Below are positions 19,323 through 27,473 of a stretch of DNA of 64,000 bases, one piece after another (the first letter of the stretch is position 1; each line of letters begins with the position of its first letter). Under the pieces are notes generated by a model. It did no database searches. It was not told where the DNA came from and saw nothing but the letters and a program-made list of their open reading frames with translations. Source of the DNA: Pseudomonadaceae bacterium SI-3 (lineage in GTDB: Bacteria; Pseudomonadota; Gammaproteobacteria; Pseudomonadales; Pseudomonadaceae); the NCBI GenBank assembly GCA_004010935.1, contig CP026511.1, positions 1,054,001 through 1,118,000 of the forward strand. Reading direction: 5' to 3'. The translations under genes and the position numbers were made by a program.

Positions 19323-19820
19323 CTATGCCGAGCCGTGGGAGATCGGAGGGATTGCCTGATCAATGGCCGCACACAGGCGATCATAGGCGCGGGCGGTCTC
19401 CGGTGTCAGGCGGATCAGTGGTAGACCGATGGTCTGGCAGAGCTCATCGACGAACGCGTTGGCCTCGTCAGGCTGCTCCATTTCGATGGCGCAACAGGGC
19501 GTCAACGTCTGCGGGTCGCACAATAGGAAATCGAACCGTGCCGCGGAGATGCGGTTGACCGCCTGATACCAGGGCGCACGCCGCGGAACCGCTGTGACTT
19601 CGACCACATCGGCGACACGCACCTTGCATAGAATCAGGAAGCGCTCACCCACGGCCTGCTGCAACAGGGCCAGTAGTTCCTGCTCGCTCGGCTGAAAAAA
19701 CGGCTCTTGCAGCCGGTAGGGCATGCGCAGCGCCGGGTGGTTGTACTGACGCTGCTTGATAAAAAAGACCAGCGCAAAGCAGACAAATGCCACTAGCACC
19801 AGAGCCAGGAAACTCATCAT
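19323..19820 (-). CDS. Membrane-anchored DUF2726 protein
   Basis: The protein starts at MMSFLALVLVAF (ATG 19820): one N-terminal transmembrane helix, then a soluble domain of about 130 residues. The domain has FLILCKVRVADVVEV, the RFDFLLCD block and IEMEQPDEANAFVDELCQTIGLPLIRL, the pattern of DUF2726, a domain related to restriction-endonuclease-like folds. Function is unknown; a nuclease role is only structural inference. It faces the gene-poor stretch upstream. Confidence 0.75.
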   Translation of the reverse strand: MMSFLALVLVAFVCFALVFFIKQRQYNHPALRMPYRLQEPFFQPSEQELLALLQQAVGERFLILCKVRVADVVEVTAVPRRAPWYQAVNRISAARFDFLLCDPQTLTPCCAIEMEQPDEANAFVDELCQTIGLPLIRLTPETARAYDRLCAAIDQAIPPISHGSA

Positions 19821-20017
19821 CGAGCGGCCTCCGGCACTGACGGCTGCGAGCTTGCAGAAACGAGCCATGACGGCATGGAAGAACTCCGGTACGGCAAATG
19901 TAACTATTGGAGGAGGCGACCCCGGTGAAGTTCGTTACACCGCGAACACCGTTCAGCGATGCGAGCGCCGCCTTGGAACGCTCTCAGATAGTTATCCCAT
20001 ATATCTGTTAAGTGTTC

Positions 20018-20026
20018 TGTGGATAA
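20018..20026 (-). promoter_or_regulatory. DnaA-box-like 9-mer
   Basis: Exact TTATCCACA on the minus strand, one of four TTATNCACA matches between 20018 and 20983, all on the same strand. Confidence 0.5.
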
Positions 20027-20220
20027 CCTTGGGGTCAACAGCCCGGCGCCACAAGCTGCGCCGCTTTCCGTCGCTTGGTCAACTTTTGATCAGGCCGCCG
20101 CTACAGGTGAAAACACACAGCTAAGCGGTTTTTGCAATCTCAAAACAGGCCCATTCGCGGGTGTTCGTGCGTATGCATAACGTGAGGTTAGGACTTATCC
20201 CCGATTGCTGTGGAGAGTGC

Positions 20221-20229
20221 TGTGGATAA
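20221..20229 (-). promoter_or_regulatory. DnaA-box-like 9-mer
   Basis: Exact TTATCCACA on the minus strand, with the half-matching TTATCCCCG on the plus strand at 20195-20203. Confidence 0.5.
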
Positions 20230-20579
20230 AGGAAGGTGAACCCTGCCGAAACGCCGTCATATCTAGGCTGTAGCTGATCGGTCGTTTTTTATACAGCGGT
20301 ACGGCGGACAATCGGCCAATTGCTCACTGCCAGGTGGAGGCAGCGCCCAGCGTGTCGCAGCTAAGCGGTAGGTCGTTCAGCAAGTGGACCAGCGGCTGCC
20401 GTGATTCGCGTTGCTGGACCGCGCCGGGAGACTGCGCGCTCGTTCAGGCCCTGTTGCGCGATTTCGATGACTCCGTCCGCTGCGGCTGGTGCGTGATGCC
20501 GTCCATTGGAAACATGGCCAGTGATACTGGCGCCGCGAAATGTGCCCGGCGAACGCCAGGATTCCCTACGGCCAAAACG

Positions 20580-20663
20580 TCAGCAGCGCTCGCCAATGCA
20601 GACACCATTGATCCCTAAGGCGTAGTTGGCAAACAAGCTCTGGATCATTTCAAGACTGGGCAT
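20580..20663 (-). CDS. Possible 27-residue ORF of unknown function
   Basis: ATG at 20663 is preceded by a strong GAGGAG ribosome binding site at the right distance. It opens MPSLEMIQSLFANYALGING and stops after CIGERC. The sequence looks like the amphipathic start of a real protein, but the frame ends after 27 codons. Shifting the frame after the stop gives no recognisable continuation. It could be a small protein, or the remnant of a longer decayed gene. I do not recognise it. Confidence 0.3.
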   Translation of the reverse strand: MPSLEMIQSLFANYALGINGVCIGERC

Positions 20664-20783
20664 GGGCGGCTCCTCGTTATTGAAAACAAGCCTAGTCGCT
20701 TCCCGACGGCATGCCCTTTAGCTTTTGTTGATCGCTTCGATAGCCCTCGTGACAAACTTATCCCCTTAGTCTGTGCAAGCTTC

Positions 20784-20792
20784 TGTGCATAA
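20784..20792 (-). promoter_or_regulatory. DnaA-box-like 9-mer (TTATGCACA)
   Basis: The minus strand matches the relaxed box TTATNCACA. It shares orientation with the three exact boxes in this gap. Confidence 0.45.
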
Positions 20793-20974
20793 CCTATTAG
20801 TGACCTTCGCAAACAGGCGGTATCACTGGCGTTGCGGGCGCTGATCAAGAACTGATCAGCTTACGCCTGAGTAGCGTTAAGTGGTTGTTACGCGGAGTAT
20901 TTTGCTTGACAGCGACTGCGTGGTGAGAGCTGGGAGCGCAGCCGTTTATTGTCCAGTATTACTGTGGGGCTCTC

Positions 20975-20983
20975 TGTGGATAA
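20975..20983 (-). promoter_or_regulatory. DnaA-box-like 9-mer
   Basis: Exact TTATCCACA on the minus strand, about 130 bases from the end of the response-regulator gene. Confidence 0.5.
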
Positions 20984-21113
20984 CGTGCGGAAACGAAGCG
21001 CCAGGGCGCGCTACGACTGGTGTGTAGCTGGCTGGTCGTAAAATGAACAGCTGTGGCCGGGGCTGACGCTCTGATTGGAAGTCATGGCGAGTGGCGCGCG
21101 GCCGACAAGCCTT

Positions 21114-21764
21114 TCAGTCATCGGTACTGACAAGACCTTTGCGCAGCGCATACAGCACCAGCGAGGGCACATCACGCAGTTTGAGACGATCCATGATCTG
21201 CGCCCGGTGCGCATCTACCGTCTTCACGCTCAAGCCCAGGCCGCTGGCGATATCACGCGTCGAAACGCCGCGCACGATCAGCCGCAGGATTTCAACCTGG
21301 CGTGGCGTCAACGACGGAGCGCCAGGCTGCTCGCGCTGGCCGCCTTCGATCACCGCCGACTGGATGACTGTCTGCGCGATACCGGGGCTGAGGTACGACT
21401 CGTTGCGCGACAGAGCCCTCAATGCCAGCTCCAGCTCCTGCGCGGCGGCGTCCTTGAGCAGGTAACCGCTGGCACCCAGGCGCAGCGCCTGCAGGACGTA
21501 GTCGGGCGTCGTGTGCATCGACAGAATCAGGAACTGCACATTGGGGAATTCGGTGCGCCACTGACGCAGGGCATCCAGGCCGCTCATGTGTTTCATGCTG
21601 ATATCCAGTAACAGGATGTCAGGCTTGAGTTCGGTGAGGATGGTGTGAACCTCGCTGCCGTCGGCTCCCTCGGCTACCACCTCGTATCCCGGCTGGTCTT
21701 GCACCAGCGCCCGTAGGCCTGCTCTGACCAGTCCATGATCGTCAATCAGTGCTACCCGTTTCAT
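21114..21764 (-). CDS. NarL/FixJ-type response regulator
   Basis: A 216-residue DNA-binding response regulator. The receiver has Asp8/Asp9 and phospho-acceptor Asp54 in ILLLDISM, with the conserved lysine in LLKDAA. The C-terminal LuxR-type helix-turn-helix is clear: LTPRQVEILRLIVRGVSTRDIASGLGLS, then VKTVDAHRAQIMDRL. It begins four bases after its kinase gene ends, so the pair is one operon. Targets are unknown; because the operon is divergent from the chemosensory cluster, that cluster's promoter is a plausible target (inference). Confidence 0.92.
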   Translation of the reverse strand: MKRVALIDDHGLVRAGLRALVQDQPGYEVVAEGADGSEVHTILTELKPDILLLDISMKHMSGLDALRQWRTEFPNVQFLILSMHTTPDYVLQALRLGASGYLLKDAAAQELELALRALSRNESYLSPGIAQTVIQSAVIEGGQREQPGAPSLTPRQVEILRLIVRGVSTRDIASGLGLSVKTVDAHRAQIMDRLKLRDVPSLVLYALRKGLVSTDD

Positions 21765-21768
21765 GCAT

Positions 21769-23133
21769 CTACTCCGTGGTGCGGGGATGGGCTGCTATCG
21801 GCAAGCTCACGGTTACCCGTGTGCCCACCCCGCTGAGGCTTGCTATGTTCAGTTCTCCGCTCAATGCAGCGACGCGCTCTTCCATGCTGGTCAGGCCCAG
21901 ACTTAGAGCGCGTGCACGAGCCGCTCGAACGTCGAAGCCGACGCCGTCATCAATGATTTCGACGCGCAGGGCATCGTCTGTGCGGCAGATGAGCACGTCC
22001 ACACGGCCGGCGCAGGCATGGCGGGCAACGTTGTTCACCGCTTCCTGAACGATGCGGAACGCCACCAGGGCGACATCGGGAGAAAGGTCGACCGTTTTGC
22101 CCTCGAGCTTAAGCGACCAACGGGTGTGCGCAGCTTCGAGGAAGCGCGACAGATGCCACTGCACGGCAGCCTGCAACCCGAGCGTCTCGAGCTGCAGGGG
22201 ATGCAGTGCCAGCGACAGGCTGCGAACCTTGCCCAGCGCCTCGTCGGCGGCATCACTGAGCAGGCCGGCCAGCTTGGCCAGCGCCGGTTCATGGGCCAAT
22301 GACAAGCGCAGCCGCTGCAGGTGCAGCTTGAGGGCGGTCAGCTGCTGGCCGATGTCGTCATGCAGGTCGCGGGCGAGCTGGCGGCGCTGGCTTTCCTGCA
22401 CCTCCATCAGCCGCTGCGACAGATGTTGCAGCCGCTGGTTGGCCTGTTCCAGCTCGCGCTGCATTCGCTCCGATTCGCTGATGTCACGCAACAGCAGCAG
22501 CACATCATGGTACCCGTCGTTTTCCAGTAGCAGCTCGCATACTTCGGCCTGAAACGGGGTGCCGTCGACGCGCAGCAGGATGACGTGTCGAAAGCACAGC
22601 GGGCTGATCACGCCGCACTGCAGGCGGTCCAGTCGCTCGGTTTCGCGTGCCCGCAGATGCGGGGCAATGTAGGGCTGCCATTGGCCGGTGACCGAGGGAG
22701 CCTCGCCTTTCGGATCGAACAGGCTGCCGGCCGCCGCATTGCAGAAGCGGACCTGTCCGCTGCGGATGATCACCACGCCGTCGGGTAGGCTGGCGACCAT
22801 CCGCTCGTAGATCCGCGGCGAATAGGTGCCGGTCGGCTCGGCTGGCGGCGAAGGAGCAACGTCCGCGTCGCGGGTGCTTGCCGCTCCGGCGGCAGTTGAT
22901 TGTTGCGCCCGCATCGAACGGAGCATGACCTGGATGGCCAGCCACCACAGCGCCGAAGACAACAGCAGCGCCAGCAGGCTCCAGACGATGGCCACCGAGG
23001 GCTGAGCACCCATCAACAAGCCGCCCAGCAGCACAAAAGCCGCATGCAGCGTAGCGATGGCCCAGGGCATCCAGCGCAACAACTGCGGGGAAGGGCCTAG
23101 CCGGTCAGCAATGTCCGATACACGCTCCGTCAT
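21769..23133 (-). CDS. HisKA_3-type sensor histidine kinase with PAS domain
   Basis: A 454-residue membrane kinase. Two transmembrane helices lie near residues 25-75 (ATLHAAFVLLGGLLMGA and IVWSLLALLLSSALWWLAI) with almost no periplasmic loop. A PAS domain follows (about 105-215, VRFCNAAAGSLFD), so sensing is likely cytoplasmic. Dimerisation motif RQLARDLHDDIGQQL carries His258, and a HATPase domain with IVQEAVNNVARHA and DDGVGFD ends the protein. The HisKA_3 class pairs with NarL-type regulators, and the partner gene follows immediately. Confidence 0.92.
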   Translation of the reverse strand: MTERVSDIADRLGPSPQLLRWMPWAIATLHAAFVLLGGLLMGAQPSVAIVWSLLALLLSSALWWLAIQVMLRSMRAQQSTAAGAASTRDADVAPSPPAEPTGTYSPRIYERMVASLPDGVVIIRSGQVRFCNAAAGSLFDPKGEAPSVTGQWQPYIAPHLRARETERLDRLQCGVISPLCFRHVILLRVDGTPFQAEVCELLLENDGYHDVLLLLRDISESERMQRELEQANQRLQHLSQRLMEVQESQRRQLARDLHDDIGQQLTALKLHLQRLRLSLAHEPALAKLAGLLSDAADEALGKVRSLSLALHPLQLETLGLQAAVQWHLSRFLEAAHTRWSLKLEGKTVDLSPDVALVAFRIVQEAVNNVARHACAGRVDVLICRTDDALRVEIIDDGVGFDVRAARARALSLGLTSMEERVAALSGELNIASLSGVGTRVTVSLPIAAHPRTTE

Positions 23134-23425
23134 TTGAGAACTGTTACCTGTGGTCGATGGGTGCCGCTGTGTGCGGCGCCCCCAGGGGTAGCTGTTTTTC
23201 TGCGCGAGCGCTCTATTCAGCCTAGTCCGCGCGCAGTTCCTCGCAAACGTGCAGCCGGATGATGACGTAAGGCGGTGTATGCATGCCCCCGGCAGCGGCG
23301 GCGGAAACTTTAGGGCTCCGACACCTTAGGACACCCTAGGGCCGCCTAGGGTTTTGCCTGATACCGCCGTTGATGGCGGCTGCCTATCGTGCCGGTCATT
23401 CGACTCTGCCCTGCGAGGCCGCACT
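23134..23425. promoter_or_regulatory. Divergent control region with phased TAGG repeats
   Basis: This 292-base gap separates the two-component operon (minus) from the chemosensory operon (plus). TAGG recurs at 23311, 23327, 23337 and 23347. The last two form a perfect inverted repeat, CCCTAGG (23334-23340) and CCTAGGG (23345-23351), with a 4-base spacer. The 10-base phasing suggests a regulator binding one DNA face. Which operon it controls is unknown. Confidence 0.5.
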
Positions 23426-24508
23426 GTGTTTGCCTACCCTGCACTCTGGATTGGAATCGCCACCGGGCTCGCTGGCCTGGCCCTGGGCTCGCCCTGGATC
23501 GCTGGCACGGGCAGCGCTGTCTGCGTGGCTGCGGCAGTCTTTCTCAAGCCGCGAGCGTCTCGCGCGGCGATCAACTCCGAGCCAGTGGTCGCAGCGCCGG
23601 CTGCCGCCCCAGCGGTGGAGCCGCTGCTCAATGCCGTGTTACCGACCTGGGACAAGAACCTCGGGCAGGTGCGCGATATTCAGCAGAACAGCGTGCGCCA
23701 GCTGTTCGAACACTTCGCCGGATTGTCGGCTCGCCTCAGTCAGACCCTGAGCAATTCGGACAATGTGATCGGCGGCGATGGCATGGCCAGCAGTCTGCGC
23801 CAGGCGCAGAACCGCCTCAATGAAGTGACCTCGGCGTTCCACGCCGCCAGCGGCCGCAAGGCCGAACTGCTGGGCACCATTTCCGACCTCAACGGCTACG
23901 CGGCTGAGCTGCAGTCGATGGCCAAGCACGTGCAGGACATCGCCAGCCAGACCAACCTGCTCGCGCTCAACGCCGCCATTGAGGCGGCCCGGGCCGGGGA
24001 CTATGGCCGTGGTTTCTCGGTGGTCGCCGACGAGGTGCGCAAGCTGTCGACGCTGTCGGCCGAGACCGGCCAGCGGATGGGCAACAAGGTCAGCGAAATC
24101 AACCAGGCGATCCGCGCCACTGTCACCGCGGCAGACGAACTGACCACCAGCGAGCGCGACAACCTGAGCTACCTCGACAGCGTGGCGGGTGACGTCATGC
24201 AAGGGCTGGGGCAGAGCCTCAATGAACTCTCGGTCACCTCGTTGCAGCTGCAGCAGGAAACCCGCGTCACCCAGGCGACCATCGAGGAGATCGTGGTCAG
24301 CCTGCAGTTTCAGGACCGTACTGACCAGATGCTCGACCACCTGCAGCACGACATGCAGCGTCTCGACCAGGCAGTGCGTGCCGGCGACAACAGCGTGAAC
24401 GACCCGCAGCGCTGGCTGCGCGAGCTGCACCAGCACTTCACCACCGACGAGGAGCGCCACGGCAAGACCCGTAGCAAGAGCGCTGCCGACGACGTGACCT
24501 TTTTCTGA
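23426..24508 (+). CDS. Membrane-anchored methyl-accepting chemotaxis protein without a sensor domain
   Basis: First gene of the chemosensory operon, about 360 residues from the GTG at 23426; a TTG at 23354 is the only longer in-frame start. Two short hydrophobic stretches ([15 protein letters not shown] and [14 protein letters not shown]) form a hairpin at the N-terminus with no periplasmic ligand domain and no HAMP. The receptor signalling domain follows, with the hairpin tip [21 protein letters not shown]. After it comes a helical tail with [20 protein letters not shown], then a short lysine- and arginine-rich end. There is no CheR/CheB-tethering pentapeptide. It may sense a cytoplasmic or membrane cue, or act as a scaffold. 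Confidence 0.85.
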   Translation: MFAYPALWIGIATGLAGLALGSPWIAGTGSAVCVAAAVFLKPRASRAAINSEPVVAAPAAAPAVEPLLNAVLPTWDKNLGQVRDIQQNSVRQLFEHFAGLSARLSQTLSNSDNVIGGDGMASSLRQAQNRLNEVTSAFHAASGRKAELLGTISDLNGYAAELQSMAKHVQDIASQTNLLALNAAIEAARAGDYGRGFSVVADEVRKLSTLSAETGQRMGNKVSEINQAIRATVTAADELTTSERDNLSYLDSVAGDVMQGLGQSLNELSVTSLQLQQETRVTQATIEEIVVSLQFQDRTDQMLDHLQHDMQRLDQAVRAGDNSVNDPQRWLRELHQHFTTDEERHGKTRSKSAADDVTFF

Positions 24509-24529
24509 TTCAACAAGGAGCATCACCAC

Positions 24530-24895
24530 ATGGCCAAGACCATTCTCATCGTCGACGACTCGCTCTCCATGCGCCAGCTGGTGAAGATGACCCTCACCGG
24601 CGCGGGTCATCAGGTCATTGAGGCCGTTGATGGCAAGGACGCGCTGACCAAGCTAAACGGGCAGAAGATCAACCTGATCATCAGTGACGTGAACATGCCG
24701 AACCTCGATGGCATCGGCCTGGTGAAGGCGGTCAAGGCCAATGCGGCCTACCGCTTCACGCCCATCGTCATGCTCACCACCGAAAGCGAGCAGGGCAAGA
24801 AGGCCGAGGGCCAGGCCGCCGGTGCCAAGGCCTGGATCGTCAAGCCGTTCCAGCCGCAGCAACTGCTGACAGCTGTCGACAAGCTGGTCGGCTGA
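24530..24895 (+). CDS. cheY: CheY-type single-domain response regulator
   Basis: A 121-residue receiver with the acidic pair Asp9-Asp10, phospho-acceptor Asp53 (LIISDVNMPNLDG), Thr83 and Lys105 (AWIVKPF), all the CheY switch residues. It is expected to take phosphate from the CheA encoded two genes downstream. With no output domain it acts by protein contact; whether it targets the flagellar motor or another effector is not visible. It is 21 bases from the first receptor gene and one base from the STAS gene. Confidence 0.93.
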   Translation: MAKTILIVDDSLSMRQLVKMTLTGAGHQVIEAVDGKDALTKLNGQKINLIISDVNMPNLDGIGLVKAVKANAAYRFTPIVMLTTESEQGKKAEGQAAGAKAWIVKPFQPQQLLTAVDKLVG

Positions 24896-24896
24896 C

Positions 24897-25220
24897 ATGC
24901 TCGAACTCACTTACGACCGCAGCGTGGAGCCGGCCCGGCTTCGCCTGTCCGGCAGCCTGACCATCTACGAGGTCGGCGAGGCCCATGCGACCTTGCTGAG
25001 CATGCTGGCAAAGCCTGAGGCAAACCCCTGCCTGCTCGACCTCGAGGCGCTCGAAGAACTCGACACCGCCGGGGCGCAGCTGCTGCTCGCGACCCAGCGT
25101 CATTTCGAGGCGGCCGGCGGCAGTTTGAAGGTGCAGGGACCGGCCGCCGCGGTGACCGAGGTGCTCGAGCTGTTGCGCCTTGAAACTCTGTACCCCGACG
25201 TCCTACTGGCTCATCGCTGA
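24897..25220 (+). CDS. STAS domain protein
   Basis: A 107-residue single STAS domain, the fold of anti-sigma-factor antagonists and of MlaB. The phosphorylation-loop region reads LEELDTAGAQLL, where the SpoIIAA-type DSSG motif has become DTAG, the form seen in MlaB-like members, so phosphorylation at the usual serine is not expected. It lies between cheY and cheA, one base after cheY and 12 bases before cheA, so it belongs to the signalling operon. A role in binding CheA, the receptors or CheY is inference. Confidence 0.85.
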   Translation: MLELTYDRSVEPARLRLSGSLTIYEVGEAHATLLSMLAKPEANPCLLDLEALEELDTAGAQLLLATQRHFEAAGGSLKVQGPAAAVTEVLELLRLETLYPDVLLAHR

Positions 25221-25232
25221 AAGGAAACCGTG

Positions 25233-27461
25233 ATGCTTGATGGCGAACAATGGAGCCAGCTGTTGCTGAGCTTTGTCGAGGAGGCCCGCGATCTGGCCAA
25301 GCAGGCCGAAGAGTACCTGCTGCTGCTTGACGAGTGCCCCACCGATGAACAGTCGATCAACGGGCTGTTCCGCGCAATGCACACGCTCAAGGGCTCGGCG
25401 GGCCTGTTTTCGCTCGCGCCGCTGGTGGGCTTTACCCATCACCTGGAAAACCTGCTCATGGCGGTACGTGACGGTGCGCAGAGCCTGTCGCCAGAACTGA
25501 TCTCGCTGATGCTGCGCTGCCTGGATGAAATCAGCGCGATGATCGAGCTGATCGATACCGACAAGGGCGAGCTGCTGGTCGACGACAGCCGCCACCAGCC
25601 GCTGCTTGCCGAGCTCGCCAGCTGCATCAACGCTGCGCCCCTGGCGCCGCAGATCCCGGTCGTCATGCTGCCCGAAGACAGCTGCAACAGCCGCGGGGGG
25701 CTGGAACGCTGCGCCAGCTGCGACGCCGATGGCGCCTGGCACATCTCGTTGCGCTTTCATGCCGATCTGCTGAGAAACGGCTTCGAACCCAGTTCGTTCG
25801 TCCGCTTTCTGAGCCGCCTGGGCGACATCCTGCATCTACAGACAATCAGTGAATCGTTGCCCTCGCTGGCCGAACTGCAGCCGGAGACCTGTTACCTCGG
25901 CCTCGAAATCGCGCTGTGCACGCCGGCCAGCAAGGGCGAGATCGAGGAAGTTTTCGAATTCATAGAGGACTTCTGCACCCTGCGCATCCTGCCGCCGACC
26001 AGCGAGCTCGAGGACTATCTGCAGCTGATCCGTGACCTGCCCGAAACCGATGCACAAATCGGCCGGATCCTGGTCGCCAGTGGCCTGTTGACCGAGCGCG
26101 AACTTGAAGAAGGCCTGGCCCTGCAGGCCGCGGAAACGGTCGAGGTCAAGTCGCCGCTGGGCACGGTGCTGGTGAATGAAGGCATCGTCGCCCCCCAGGC
26201 GGTGAACGCCGCCCTGGCCAAGCAACAGGTTGCCCGTGAAAAGCGTAGTCAGGAAAACAGCCAAATCCGTGTGGCTGCAAACAAGCTGGACGAACTGATC
26301 AACCTGGTTGGTGAGCTGGTCATCAGCGCGGCCGGTGCACAGCTGCGTGCGCGCTCGCATGGCGATGCCAATTGCATCGAGAGCACCCAGACCGTCAACC
26401 AGCACGTCGAGCTGATCCGTGAAGCTGCTCTCAAGCTGCGCATGATCGAGATCGGCGACACCTTCAACCGCTTCCAGCGCGTGGTGCGCGATGTCAGCCA
26501 GCAACTGGGCAAGGATATTCGTCTGGATATCCGTGGCGCGGACACCGAGCTCGACAAGGCGGTCATCGACAAGCTGGCCGACCCCCTGACGCACTTGGTG
26601 CGCAACGCCATCGACCACGGTATCGAGTCAGCAGAAGGCCGCGTCGCCGCTGGTAAACCGGTCGAAGGCCACCTGCGACTGAACGCCTATCACGAGTCGG
26701 GCATGATCGTGATCGAGGTCGGCGATGACGGGCGCGGCCTCAACACGGCGCGCATCCGTGAGAAAGCAATCGCGCGCGGCCTGATCGATGCAGCATCAAA
26801 CCTGCCCGAACAGGACATCCAGGCGCTCATATTCGCCGCCGGGTTCTCCACCGCCGAGAGCGTGTCCGACCTGTCCGGACGAGGCGTGGGGCTGGATGTG
26901 GTGCGCAGCGCTATCGACGCCTTGCGCGGCACCATAGAGATTGATTCCCGTGAAGGTCTGGGCTGCACCTTCCGCATCCGCCTGCCGCTCACTCTGGCGA
27001 TCATCGATGGTTTCCTCGTCAGCCTTGGCGACGACTATTTCGTCATCCCGCTGGACATGGTCACCGAGTGTCTGGAGATGGACGCCGAGCAACTCAGTTC
27101 AGGCGCCTACGGCTACCTCAATCTGCGCGGCAAGCCGCTGCCCTGTCTGTCCCTGGCCGCCCACTTCAACCTGGCGGAAAGTCACGCCAAACGCCGCAAC
27201 ATCATTGTCGTCAGCCAGGGCCGGCAACAGGCCGGGCTGATCGTCGATCACCTTCACGGTGAACTGCAAACCGTCATCAAGCCGCTCGGGCAGCTGTTCC
27301 AGCACCTGCAAGGCATTGGTGGCTCCACCATCCTGGGAACCGGGCAAGTAGCCCTGATCCTGGATATCCCCAGCCTGTTCCGTTACCTGCAAAACCACGT
27401 CGACGCGAATCCTGCTGCCCAGCGCATCAGCCAATCCCGCCAGGACCTCGCAGGCCAGTAA
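25233..27461 (+). CDS. cheA: CheA histidine kinase with MshEN-like repeat
   Basis: Array kinase of the operon. I use the ATG at 25233 (an adjacent GTG at 25230 adds one residue), preceded by AAGGAAA, giving 742 residues. The Hpt domain has His50 in AMHTLKGSAG. A P2-like region spans about 155-250. Residues 275-298 and 308-331 are two 24-residue helical motifs of the pattern IGxxLVxxGLLxxxxLxxxLxxQ, resembling the c-di-GMP-binding MshEN domain. Then come the dimerisation segment (NKLDELINLVGELV), the kinase domain (HLVRNAIDHG, GDDGRGL, SGRGVGLDVV) and a C-terminal CheW-like domain. It phosphorylates CheY and CheB. Confidence 0.95.
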   Translation: MLDGEQWSQLLLSFVEEARDLAKQAEEYLLLLDECPTDEQSINGLFRAMHTLKGSAGLFSLAPLVGFTHHLENLLMAVRDGAQSLSPELISLMLRCLDEISAMIELIDTDKGELLVDDSRHQPLLAELASCINAAPLAPQIPVVMLPEDSCNSRGGLERCASCDADGAWHISLRFHADLLRNGFEPSSFVRFLSRLGDILHLQTISESLPSLAELQPETCYLGLEIALCTPASKGEIEEVFEFIEDFCTLRILPPTSELEDYLQLIRDLPETDAQIGRILVASGLLTERELEEGLALQAAETVEVKSPLGTVLVNEGIVAPQAVNAALAKQQVAREKRSQENSQIRVAANKLDELINLVGELVISAAGAQLRARSHGDANCIESTQTVNQHVELIREAALKLRMIEIGDTFNRFQRVVRDVSQQLGKDIRLDIRGADTELDKAVIDKLADPLTHLVRNAIDHGIESAEGRVAAGKPVEGHLRLNAYHESGMIVIEVGDDGRGLNTARIREKAIARGLIDAASNLPEQDIQALIFAAGFSTAESVSDLSGRGVGLDVVRSAIDALRGTIEIDSREGLGCTFRIRLPLTLAIIDGFLVSLGDDYFVIPLDMVTECLEMDAEQLSSGAYGYLNLRGKPLPCLSLAAHFNLAESHAKRRNIIVVSQGRQQAGLIVDHLHGELQTVIKPLGQLFQHLQGIGGSTILGTGQVALILDIPSLFRYLQNHVDANPAAQRISQSRQDLAGQ

Positions 27462-27473
27462 GGAGAAACAACC

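Larger units (their letters stand above)
19821..20579. other. Gene-poor stretch, first part, with DnaA-box-like sites
   Basis: No frame here has a recognisable product; the longest open one (20334-20618, plus) lacks motifs and a good ribosome binding site. Exact TGTGGATAA 9-mers (TTATCCACA on the minus strand) lie at 20018-20026 and 20221-20229, and a near match TTATCCCCG at 20195. The 12-mer CAGCTAAGCGGT occurs twice, at 20118 and 20358, exactly 240 bases apart. Confidence 0.6.
20664..21113. other. Gene-poor stretch, second part
   Basis: No convincing gene. It holds a perfect 8-bp hairpin (GCTGATCA 20840-20847 with TGATCAGC 20853-20860). It also has a TTATGCACA-type box on the minus strand at 20784-20792, an exact TTATCCACA at 20975-20983 and TTATCCCCT on the plus strand at 20758. 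Confidence 0.55.

Noticed and set aside
20334..20618. 94-codon plus-strand frame in the gene-poor gap
   Set aside because: No recognised domain, no good ribosome binding site, and it overlaps the better-initiated short minus-strand frame.
20018..20983. A full replication origin in the DnaA-box cluster
   Set aside because: There is no dnaA, dnaN, gyrB, rpmH or parAB nearby, and no obvious AT-rich unwinding block; I keep only the weaker claim of a DnaA-binding cluster.
23639..24610. 323-codon minus-strand frame opposite the first receptor
   Set aside because: Antisense to a receptor with a clear signalling domain; composition is a mirror of its codons.
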